Shown one piece after another: positions 1 to 9,089 of a DNA stretch of 64,000 nucleotides. Within the stretch, counting starts at the first letter, position 1, and each line of letters begins with the position of its first letter. The translations under genes and the position numbers were made by a program. The notes under the pieces are model-generated. The model saw only the letters and a list, made by a program, of their open reading frames with translations. It was not told the DNA's origin and searched no databases. Source of the DNA: Pleurodeles waltl (Eukaryota; Chordata; Amphibia; Caudata; Salamandridae). The DNA lies in NCBI RefSeq assembly GCF_031143425.1, contig NC_090437.1, positions 1,177,292,863 to 1,177,356,862 of the forward strand, in the 5' to 3' direction.

Positions 1-411
1 CACTGAGGTATCACAATGTCTTATTTTCAGAAACGTTATTAGTCTGCAATGTGCCGGTATCCTTCTATATTCCCGGCCTAGATAGGTGTGACGCAGTTAA
101 CATCCATCCCATATGGCCTCCTGAAATGGCGGCTACCTGACCTGTAAGGTGGGACAAGGGGATATAAGGTTACTGCGCTGGCGTTCTACACTGTCGCAGT
201 GGGCGGTCTAAGACCGCGGCGCAATTCTGCATTGGTTAAAAGTGGGCCCTATGGGTCCCAGGAGGCAATAACGATGTACGCCGACGGTGACGGTACGCAC
301 CGCCGCGGACGTGACCGCCATTTTCTGTCTGCTCACTCACTTGATACCTGACCTTCAACAGGAGAGGACCTACACTGCAAGTGCCGCTGTGACCTCAGTC
401 TGGAAGCGACG
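1..411 (+). promoter_or_regulatory. Upstream/promoter region of Myb2, copy E1
   Basis: This stretch is conserved with 49440-49822 of E2 although it has no long open frame shared between copies. It is rich in CG-containing palindromes: GCGGTCTAAGACCGC at 203-217 is a perfect inverted repeat, and a degenerate ACCGCCGCGG core lies at 299-308. Similar GGCGGT/ACCGCC motifs occur at the transposon ends. Its position suggests the Myb2 promoter; binding by a transposon-encoded Myb protein is an inference from the repeated motif only. Confidence 0.45.
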
Positions 412-2314
412 ATGGCTCATGTGTCTGGGGAAAGGGCCCCTGCCTTCACTTCAGAGGAACTGGAGAAACTAGTGGATGGGGTCCTCCCCCAGAACACGCA
501 ACTGTACGGTCCTCCAGACAAACAGGTGAGTACACTGTGAGCATGCTGCATGGGCAATGCCTGTTTTCAGTGGTGTGGATGGAAGATAGGGGGGGGCTGA
601 GGACTGCATGTGCGGATGGGGAGTGTGTGTGAGTCAGGGCAAGGGTGGGAACTGGGGGGCAATGAGTATGACGGTCCGGACGGGTAAGTAATTTTCTTTT
701 ACCCCTGTACCATTCCTCTAGGTCAGCGCCCACCAGAAGAAGGGAATTTGGCGTGACATCGCCAAGGACGTCCGGACCCTGGGGGTCTACCACAGACGGA
801 GCACCCACTGCCGTAAAAGATGGGAGTACCTGCGCCGCTGGAGCAAGAAGACGGCAGAGGCCCAGCTGGGGATGGCCTCCCAACGTGGGAGGGGTGCCCG
901 TCGCACCATGACCCCCCTGATGTTCCGGATCCTTGCGGTGGACTATCCGGAGTTGGATGGGTGCTTGAGGGCATCACAGCAGCCACAAGGGGGTGAGTAC
1001 ACTCTCATTCAGCTGACTCTGCGCGCATAACGAGGTGTCTGGGTGGGGGAGGTGGGCATTGGGTTCCCCTAGGCCAGGGCGAAGTTGGTAGGCAAGGTCC
1101 CTTATGAGGCAGGCTATGTGGCACCCCAACTTTGGGCCCCCAGTGGTAAGAGCCATCTATACCTAGTCAGGCTCCTGTGACTTCCAGGTGTGCAGCAATT
1201 GGTCTTAGGCCTCGTACCCCATGGTCAGCTGAAATTTCTAGTAACTGTTAGTGCATGGCGTAGTGTAGCGGGCTTCTCCATGTGTGTTGTGTCCGCCAAC
1301 GGCAGTGGTGTTGCATGCACTGAACATGTCTTTCTTCTGTCTCCCCCCCCCCTTTTTGTGGTCTCCCTGTTCTTGTGTGCAATAGCATCATCAGGCAGAG
1401 GAGCATTGGCACCGGAGCAGGAGGGAGCTACAACCCACTTGGCCCTGGAGGGCGAAACAACAGAGTCTGAATCCACCAATGGGACGGAGGGCGAGGGGAG
1501 CTCCACGGCGGGGACAGGAGCAGACAGCAGTGACAGCGACTCCTCCTCTGATGGGAGCTCCCTTGCGGTGGCGGGCACCTCTGTGCCCACCGCATCAACA
1601 GGTACAGCTGCCACCCCCCCTACCAGCACTGCCCTCACAGCAGCCCATCAGCGTGTGTCCCGTGTCCGCTCACCCAGGAGGGTGGGCATCTCCTTCCCGC
1701 CAGGCACCTCCGGCCCTGCCCCAGTCAGCCCTGCTGCCCTCAGTGAGGAGGCTATTGACCTCCTGAGATCCCTCACTGTTGGGCCATCTACCATTGTGAA
1801 TGCCATCCAGGGTGTAGAGAGGCATTTGCAACAAACAAATGCATGCCTGGAGGGCATTCATTCTGGGCAGGCAGCCAAACAGAGAGCATTTCAGGCTCTG
1901 GCCTCAGCACTGATGGCAGCCATTGTCCCTGTGTCCAGTCTCCCCCCTCCAACTTCCTCTACCCAGACCCAATCCCCTGTACCTCAGCCTATCCCAAGCA
2001 CACCATCAGACCAGCATGCACACTCATCAACACACAAGAGTGGCTCAGGCAAACATAAGCACCACACATCCCACAGGCACTCACACAAGCACCATCCCCA
2101 TGCAGACACAGCAACATCCACTGCCTCCACTGTGTCCCCCTCCTCCACGTCTTCTTCCTCCCTCCCTCTCTCGTCTCCACTCACACCTGCATGCACTACA
2201 TCCTCAGCCACTGCCTCCATCACCAGCACGCCCATCACCACACACCGCTCACGTGCACTCACCACCCCCACTACCATGCACACATCCCCAGTGTCCTCTC
2301 CAGTGTGTCTGTGA
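412..2314 (+). CDS. Myb/SANT-like DNA-binding protein Myb2 of Harbinger copy E1 (3 exons, about 437 aa)
   Basis: Three exons are proposed: 412-525, 722-992 and 1386-2314. The ATG at 412 begins MAHVSGERAPAFTSEEL. The first intron starts GTGAGT after 525 and ends CTAG before 722; the second starts after 992 (GTGAGT) and ends ATAG before 1386. The joined frame is open for 437 codons. Exons 1-2 encode a Myb/SANT-like helical domain with the recognition-helix signature HCRKRWEYLRR, as in Myb-type accessory proteins of Harbinger elements. Such proteins bind the transposase and the element ends. Exon 3 is acidic then Ser/Thr-rich, with a conserved helical stretch around SEEAIDLLRSL (residues about 250-310), then His/Ser/Pro-rich low complexity. 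Splice sites and exon lengths (114 and 271 nt) are identical in E2. The stop at 2314 follows a one-base loss near 2300 relative to E2, so the tail is probably truncated. Confidence 0.72.
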
Positions 2315-2724
2315 GCCCTTCTCCCAAAGTACACAAACGCAGGCACACACTCACCCAACAGCCATCCACCTCACAACAGCCTCCGGCCCATGCACCTTCA
2401 CCCAAATTCAGCAGACGTACACCTCCTACAACCACTACCTCTACCTCCACTCCCAAACCCCCTCCATCTTCCCGTCCCAGTGTGTCTAAGAAACTCTTCC
2501 TGGCTAACATTGACCTCTTCCCTACACCTCCCCCCCGTCCTTCCCCTAGGGCCAGGCTTTCCAGGTCTCAGCCCAGCACCTCAGCCACCAAATCCCCAGG
2601 AACAGTGGTGCCAGCAACTGCGGGGTCATGGAGTGCGCCACCAGGTGAAAAAGGTGCCCACATCCCGGAGAGAGAAGCCGAAAGTACCAGCCACCAAGGG
2701 CTCAGCAAAAACCAAAGGGGATAG
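2301..2724 (+). pseudogene. Out-of-frame remainder of the E1 Myb2 tail
   Basis: Beyond the frameshift near 2300 the homology to the E2 and E3 Myb2 tails continues in another reading frame up to the stop at 2724. It includes the motif KKLFLANIDLF (2488-2520), which is also found in E2 (51865-51900) and E3 (59477-59442, -). E1 has CTCTCCAG where E2 has CTCTCCCAG, which accounts for the shift. An open frame running on to 3229 is Thr/Ala-rich low complexity and I do not treat it as a separate gene. Confidence 0.55.
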
Positions 2725-3517
2725 TGGCAAGACAACTGCGGCACCATCAAAGCTGGGGAAGGGCCAAAAGCTGAAGAGCAGGTCAGGAGAGGGCATGGTG
2801 GCACCGACGGAGGGACCAGTGTCACACTTTCTGTCCACGACCATGCCAACCTGTACGGCTGCGAACACCGCTAGCTGTCCCGCCACCACAACTGCCACCA
2901 CAACCGCCACCTGCACCGTCACCTGCACCACCCCCGGCACGTCTACAGCCTCAGCGACAGTCCCCAGCCTCTTTCCCAGTGTGCAGCCGTCCGAGGCTGC
3001 AGGAAATGTCCTGCTGTGTCCCTCTGCAGGTGCTGACCCATGCACCGCCACAGGCACCGCCGCAACAGACACCACCGCAAGCACCGCCACGACAGACACC
3101 GCCGCAAGCACGGCCACCGGCCCCGCGGTGTCCTCGGACACAGGCACCACAGCTGACATGGCTACCATCCCCAGTGGTCAGTTGTCTGAGGCTGGAGGAG
3201 AGTTCCTGGACCCTGGGCAGCTTCCATGAGGCATTTCTTCCATCACTGCTTACACCTGCAGGTGGAAGGAGCAGCCGCAGCACTATGGGGTATGTTGCTG
3301 CCTCCATGGCGTATCATACTACTTGAACCTCTCAAATCTCGTAGCAGGCACACCCAGGTGAGGGAATTGTACCGGCCACACTGCACGTGGCGCACTCTGG
3401 GCACCATGCCCCCTCCAGAACCAATGGAGAATGACATCCACTACCTCAGTCCTTGGCAGGATGAAGCACTCTGGGCACCAGGCCCCCTCCAGAACCAGTG
3501 GAGACTGTTATCCACTT

Positions 3518-3774
3518 GAGAGACTGTGGTTTTGAACTCCCCAGGATAAAGCAGTGGGCATACCACCCACTGGAGAGACTTGAGAGACTGTGGCATTGCA
3601 CTCCCCAGGATAAATCAGTGGGCAAACCACCTACTGGAGAGACTTGAGAGACTGTGGCTTTGCACTCCCCAGGATAAAGCAGTGGGCAAACCACCCACTG
3701 GAGAGACTTGAGAGACTGTGGCTTTGCACTCCCCAGGATACATCAATGGGCATGGAGCCCCCTCGTGCAGCAGT
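3518..3774 (+). repeat. 64-bp tandem repeat, four copies, 3' of Myb2 in E1
   Basis: Copies begin at 3518, 3582, 3646 and 3710, exactly 64 bp apart. Each contains GAGAGACTGTGG, then CTCCCCAGGATA and a CAGTGGGCA core. Just upstream the segment CACTCTGGGCACCATGCC is itself repeated 75 bp apart (about 3393 and 3468). One related cassette occurs in E2 (54178-54300), and a related 82-bp array occurs in E3 (58441-58950, inverted). Confidence 0.85.
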
Positions 3775-4186
3775 GGTGTCGTGCGTTCATCAGGCTGAGG
3801 TGCCCCCTGTCCCCCTCGCCCTGAGGTGGCTGTATATTTTCGATCTGATGCCCCAGCAGTGTTCTCTCCGTTTCGAGTCACGTATCATGTGTGGGCCTCG
3901 CCCATGCATTTTGGGCCCATAGGTCCACGGACAATTATTAGTACACTATCCGGACTTGTATAGCTGGTGTACATATTTGTATATACTGAATTTTGACTTT
4001 TGAATAATGGATTTTTCTTGATAACAATGGTTACAATCATTTCATTTTGTCCTTGCGTTCTTCCAGGGGGTGGGGTGGGGTATATGTAATGTTGCTGCAT
4101 GTATTTGTGTCTGTTGTTGTTTGTGGTGTTAAGGGTGGGAGTGTTGCGTGTGTGTGTCACTCTGTTTCCTTCCCCCCGTGTTGAAG
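3775..4186. other. 3' region of E1 between the tandem repeat and the terminal exons
   Basis: This is homologous to about 54310-54732 of E2, including the shared segment GCCCCAGCAGTGTTCTCTCC. There is no conserved open frame. It ends in a pyrimidine-rich tract (TTCCTTCCCCCC) followed by an AG, a probable + strand splice acceptor. Confidence 0.45.
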
Positions 4187-4313
4187 GTGCAATACTCACC
4201 GTGGTCGCCACCGCTGCCTTTCGTACTCCTGGTAGAAGAGGAGGTAAACAAACATGGTCAGTACGTGTAGTTCGGGCTCCATGGCGTCCTGGTTCCTCGT
4301 TGGGTGTCGAGAG
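4187..4313 (+). other. Conserved 127-nt + strand exon near the right end of E1
   Basis: The segment is preceded by a pyrimidine tract and AG (4185-4186) and followed by GAG/GTGAGT. E2 has the same arrangement at 54733-54859, also 127 nt, and E3 has it inverted at 58032-57905, 128 nt. Conserved acceptor and donor positions argue for a real exon of the Myb2-strand transcript. No reading frame is clearly conserved, so it may be untranslated. It completely overlaps the antisense exon at 4200-4282. Confidence 0.5.
4200..4282 (-). CDS. Putative first exon of the E1 transposase gene
   Basis: On the minus strand the ATG at 4282 opens an 83-nt exon beginning MEPEL and ending in an Arg-rich stretch (YQEYERQRWRPR), then the donor GTGAGT. 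E2 (54828-54746) and E3 (57936-58018) have exons of identical length and phase. E1/E2 differences are often synonymous (CTA/TTA, GAG/GAA, CTC/CTG, CGG/CGC), which favours this strand and frame as coding. The partner exon, the transposase body, should lie left of the window. Confidence 0.6.
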
Positions 4314-4609
4314 GTGAGTGGTTTCCCTTCTGTGTACTGTTTCCGCTGTGCTTTTGATGTTGTTGGTTCTGCCCCGGAAAAGGTGGCGGATAGGCCTCTT
4401 GTAATACGGTGGGCGGTACTTTGTCTCCCGCCTGTCTGTTGGCGGTGACCGCTGCGCTGTTTGTTTCTACCGCCGTGGCGGTGGGAGTGTTAAAGTGGCT
4501 GGCTATGTTGGCGGTTTCCGCCACGGTCGTAATCCCATTTTTTTCCCGCCAACCTGTTTGCGGTATTACCGCTGTTTTAACACCGACCGCCAGGGTTGTA
4601 ATGAGGGCC
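4314..4609. repeat. Right sub-terminal and terminal region of E1
   Basis: This is homologous to 57601-57904 of E3 in reverse complement. It carries many GGCGGT/ACCGCC motifs and ends with the terminus GGCCCTCATTACAACC read inward. Confidence 0.7.
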
Positions 4610-4895
4610 TTTGTATCTGCCGGAACCAAGGGACTGACACCTCGCAACCGACACCGCCTCACCTCCACCGCTCTGCAGTATGGACCTGACGCCTCTTCAT
4701 GACACCTCTGCTCCTCTGCCCCGTAGCATGGGAACCCACGCCGCATCGGATCCAGCGATACCTCGCTCCCCACCTCCATGCACCAGCCTGTTTTCTACTT
4801 GTTACAAAGGTACTGTTCCTTGGGGTCCATACAACTCCATACACTGCACCAGTGGCATCACATTGTGGGAAACGACTCTGTCATGACGCTGCTTA
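4610..4895. other. Unclassified stretch right of E1
   Basis: GC-rich sequence flanking the E1 terminus. I recognise no gene or repeat in it. Confidence 0.3.
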
Positions 4896-5238
4896 ATACT
4901 AACTTACAGCATTTTTGTGTTTTTAAGTGCTCAAATCATATTGTTAAGCGTGTATTGTGGATTTGTATCGTATTCAGTTTTGTTTATTTAGATAAAATAT
5001 TTACTATTTTTCTAAACCTGTGTTATGTCATTTGGTAGTGATTCACTGTATTACTGTGTGTGTTGGTACAAATACTTTACACATTGCTTCTGAGTTAAGC
5101 CTGCCTGCTCGTGCCAAGCTGCCAATGGGGTAAGTGAGGGTTAACTGAGTGTGATTCTCCTTTACCCTGACTAGAGTGAGGGTCTTTGCTTGTACAGAGG
5201 GCAACCTGACTGCCAACCAAAGACCCTATTTCTAACAA
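4896..5238 (-). mobile_element. 5'-end fragment of the TGTTAG...CTAACA repeat family
   Basis: Read on the minus strand from 5238, it begins TGTTAGAAATAGGGTC and then follows the first 200-300 bases of the complete copy at 41427-43569 (GGTCTTTGGTTGGCAGTC, then CAATGTGTAAAGTATTTG). It runs out at about 4900. Confidence 0.65.
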
Positions 5239-5453
5239 TGACTCTTTAGTATTTGCACATAAAATGATAACACTGTCCAATCTTTTTATGTGCGAAGACT
5301 CCACAATCATAAAGATATAACTCATAAAGCACCTTTGTGAATAGCAAACAATCGTACATCTCATAAAAGTGTACTTTTGCCTTTGTGAAGAAGGCCTATT
5401 GTTTTGGTATGTCTGGTTACATAAAAAAGAACTCCCTGTGGGGAAAATATTTG

Positions 5454-6377
5454 GGCCCATATTTATACTTTTTGACGCAAAACTGCGCTAACGCAGTTTT
5501 GCGTCAAAAAAATTAGCGCCGGCTAACGCCATTCTGAAGCGCCATGCGGGCGCCGTATTTATTGAATGACGTTAGCCGGTGTTAGCCGCCGGCGCCGTCT
5601 GGTGTGCGTTAAAAAAAACGACGTACACCAGGCAGCGCCGGCGTAGGGGAAAATGGAACTTGGGCGTCAAGAAATGGGGCAAGTCAGGTTGAGGCAATTT
5701 TTTCACCTCAACCCGATTTGCGCCATTTTTTTCCACTCCCAACCCCCATAGAAATGACTCCTGTCTTAGCAAAGACAGGAGTCATGCCCCCTTGCCCAAT
5801 GGCCATGCCCAGGGGACTTCTGTCCCCTGGGCATGGTCATTGGGCATAGTGGCATGTAGGGGGGCACAAATCAGGCCCCCCTATGCCACAAAAAAAACAA
5901 CTAAAAAAACACTTACGTGAACTTACCTTAATGTCCCTGGGATGGGTCCCTCCAGCCTTGGGTGTCGTCCTGGGGTGGGCAAGGGTGACAGGGGGTGTCC
6001 CTGGGGGCATGGGAGGGCACCTCTGGGCTCCTTCAGAGCCCACAGGTCCCTTAACGCCTGCCTTTTGCAGGCGCTAAAAAACGGCGCAAAAGCGGCAGTA
6101 CGTCATTTTTTTTGACCCGCCCACTCCCGGGTGTGAATTTTGCCCGGGAGTATAAATCCGACGCACATGCCTCGGAGTCGATTTTTTAGACGTGAACGCC
6201 TACCTTGCATCTCATTAACGCAAAGTAGGTGTCCACGCAAAAAAATTACGCAAACTCCATGGACTTTGGCGCTAGACGCGTCTAACGCCAAAGTATAAAT
6301 ATGGAGTTAGTTTTGCGTCGAAATTGCGTCAAAAAAACCGACGCAATTCCGGCGCAAACGGAGTGTAAATATGCCCC
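5454..6377. mobile_element. 924-bp MITE, Harbinger-type
   Basis: The ends are GGCCCATATTTATAC on the left and GGGGCATATTTACAC on the right (inward), matching at 12 of 15 positions, and TTG flanks both sides (5451-5453 and 6378-6380). The interior is rich in GACGCAAA/TTTGCGTC and GCGCC motifs and has no coding frame. It contains a perfect hairpin with 19-bp arms at 5469-5487 and 5492-5510. A 3-bp target duplication fits PIF/Harbinger, but no transposase is available to assign it firmly. Confidence 0.7.
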
Positions 6378-6379
6378 TT

Positions 6380-8180
6380 GTTATTGATCTGAAAAGCCCT
6401 GACAACAGAAATCTCTTCTGAAGAAAAGCAAACATAGCAACATGGTCATTTCTGTGGCCAACTATTTCAGGAAATAAATCACTTGGACAAGATAAAAGAA
6501 AATCTAATACCGCCTTTACATTTTATAAAACAAAATATTTTGGGCTTAAAGGAATCTTTCAACAAATTCATTTTAGGGCCTTGAAAACCAGAAAATGTTT
6601 ACCTACCTTTAACTAAGATATGACTAGTAGAAATCACTGATATGTAAGAATTCTCAGGTCTAAAAGCTTTGTAAGCTATGAAGTTGACAGCTTCTACTGG
6701 AGGAACCAACATGGGATCAATCTCTTGTTCCACACAGCAGCTAACCCAGGCTGCCCAGTGTTATTTATAGCCCGATTGAGTGGAAAGTGCTCAAATGTTG
6801 TTGCTAACTGACATTTCCTCTTTCAAAAGGTAAGAGCTATGTTACGCTGACCTAAACTCTTCCATAGCATTAGCTGAAGATGGCATTTAATGATCAGATC
6901 ACGAGGGAGCCCTAAAGATCCATTAGAAGAAGAGGAAAGACAAGGAAAATCTACATACAACTCCAGAAGTTGAGGGAACTATACCCAGGACGGCCAAAAT
7001 GGGGCCCTTATAATCACTGTGGATAAGTCCCTTCTGACATGCACTAGAGTTCTGCTTCTACTGCCTCCCACTTCCATGTCCATGACCCAACTGTAAAAGC
7101 AAGGAACCTTCTGATTGAGGTGCGAAGCAAAGAGATCCACTTCTATTGCACAGCAGAGATGAAGAATATTGTTGAAAACAATGGGATTCAGAGACCAATT
7201 GCTTCTGCTTTACAGGTACCTTGAAACACCTGGTAGATATTTCTCCTGAAGCAGAACTCCTTTCTCAAGACAATAGTGCCAAATTGCCTTTGCCAAATCT
7301 GCCAGCCCCTTGGATCTGACACTCGCTAGCTAGCTTGTTTACATACCGGATACAGCAGAAATGTTGTCCATTCTTGACTGAACATTTTACAGCAAGTGAA
7401 CCTGCAAGCAACTCTAAGCAATTTATATGCACTTGTGTTTCAGTTTCTTTGAGCAATCATTTTCCTCCTGTGATAGTCTCTCTACACCTTGCTCCCTAAC
7501 TGGAGTTGCTTGTGTCTGATTCTAACAGACTCTGCAGCCTGGCCAAACTCAGAATTTCCATTCCAGGTTTCCATCTGGGAGGGCAACAATTCCAATCCTC
7601 CCTTTGAGTCGCTGAAAGGGTGATTAATGATGAGTAAGGGAGGCCTTTGCTCGATACTGAAGAGGAGCTGGGATGATTGCTTGTGAGGATGTGGAGGACA
7701 ACTCCACTATTCTCATCAGCCTTCTGAGGGAAAGCATTTTTAATTTGAAAAACAATCAAATACATCTCTTTCTTCATCAACTTCACTGAGTCTATCATGA
7801 ATCGGAGAAACTGAATTGTTTGAGAGGGAACCAAACCTATTTCTTTAAGTTTTCACAAAACCTAATCCCTATAGAAGGCAAATTGCCCATTGGAATGAGT
7901 CTGAAAAAACTGCTGGGAATGTGCCATCAAAAAATATTGTCTAAATAAACTATTAGTCTGACCCCTACTATCTCAAAAAAGCTCCTGGTTTCAGGATATT
8001 CGTGAAACACAATGGAGCCGAAGAAAGACTGAAGGGGAGAGATCTGAATTGGAACCTTCCATTTTTGCATAGGAAATGAAGAAAACATCTGTATGAATAA
8101 TGGATTAGGACTGAAAGATAAGAACATTGAGATCTCTTTTGGCTAACCACCTCCCAATTTATTAATAGCATCATAGACAA
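6380..8180 (-). pseudogene. DIRS-type retrotransposon remnant (reverse transcriptase and RNase H region)
   Basis: Several minus-strand frames broken by stops and shifts follow each other in the order expected for DIRS elements. From about 8180 to 7900 is reverse transcriptase with LPFSLSSAP and YLDN in place of the catalytic YLDD. From 7834 to 7496 is the region after it (QTIQFLRFMIDS). From 7456 to 7265 is an RNase H-like part with ELLAGSLAVK. A further stretch with GPHFGRPGYSSLN lies near 6960-7010. Multiple in-frame stops make it non-functional. The assignment to DIRS rather than Ty3/gypsy rests on the remembered order and wording of these motifs. Confidence 0.6.
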
Positions 8181-8880
8181 TGTACTACTTCCATCTTAAA
8201 ATGTCTGTATAGAATGGAAGTGTTCAGTAGTTTTAAATTTAGAAAGGGCTCAAAGCCTTTGTCAACTTTTCTGACTAGAAAGACATTGTTGGGAAATCCT
8301 GGGGAATGTAGTGTAATTTTCTCTCTGGCTCCTTTAAGCATCACACATTTTGAATGTCTTGCATTATTAACTGTCTATCTGGGAGTACCACTGGCAGGGA
8401 GTGAGCTAACTAAAGGGGTTGAGAATTAAATTCTATCTAGTAACCCTGCATAGGTTGCAAAATCTACAGATTAACCTCCCCTTGTGAAGAAATGGGGCCA
8501 CTCAACAGCTCTAACCCTCACATATACATCCTCACACAATTTCCAGCCCCCATAGCCAGTGAATAAAACTCAGCCACAGGTAATTGTGACTTGTATGATA
8601 GCTTCAGATTGCTGGATAGATCTGCATTTTAAAAGTCTCAATCCATGGGCAGGGAAATGGTGGTCAAATAGTGAAGCCATTCCGGCGAACAAATATCACT
8701 GTTGCTAATATGCTAGGTGCTCATGCTAAACAGGATAATTTATACCTTCTTTATACCTTCTTGGTTTTGCAAAGTGATAGAGCTTCTGTGGTTTGCTGCT
8801 TAGTTGCTAGCCAGAATGATAAGAAAACAGTCAGTATGAATCAGCAGCGACATACATAACATCAAGTGGTAAAGTAAGAG
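8181..8880. other. Unclassified
   Basis: AT-rich sequence. I see no conserved coding frame, terminal repeats or tandem repeat. Confidence 0.3.
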
Positions 8881-9085
8881 AAAGGGTCCTGGGCACACAT
8901 GGTGATCTATACTAGGGACTTACTAGCAAATCAAATATGCCAATCATGGATAAACCAATCACCAATACAATTCAGACAGCGAGCACTTGCACTTTAGCAC
9001 TGGTCAGCAGTGGTAAAGTATCCAGAGTCCTAAAGCTAGCAAAAATGAAATTTGACACAGGTTCACAATAGGATGTGAGGGATGG
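8881..9085 (+). mobile_element. 3'-end fragment of the TGTTAG...CTAACA family
   Basis: It matches the end of the complete copy at about 43345-43480, for example CTAGGGACTTACTAG followed by CAAATATGCCAATCATGG and GCACTTGCACTTTAGCAC, in + orientation. Confidence 0.6.
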
Positions 9086-9089
9086 TTGA

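Larger units (their letters stand above)
1..4609 (+). mobile_element. PIF/Harbinger transposon copy E1, right-hand part
   Basis: This is the right part of a Harbinger-type DNA transposon that starts left of the window. It contains the start-side region of a Myb/SANT-like gene (Myb2), the Myb2 gene, a 64-bp tandem repeat, and a short antisense exon with the same start, length and phase as the first transposase exon of E2. The right terminus reads inward as GGCCCTCATTACAACC (reverse complement of 4594-4609). The same terminus opens copy E3 at 57601, and the next 300 bases are homologous, which fixes this end. The base pairs 1-411 align with 49440-49822 of E2, the stretch just upstream of Myb2, so the transposase body should lie immediately left of position 1. 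The left terminus is not visible. Confidence 0.8.

Noticed and set aside
446..1156. Minus-strand open frames over Myb2 exons 1-2
   Set aside because: Shadows of the coding strand in CG-rich sequence; not conserved in E2 or E3.
2390..3229. 279-codon Thr/Ala-rich frame after Myb2 in E1
   Set aside because: Partly out of frame with the homologous tail and otherwise low complexity; no matching frame in E2 or E3.
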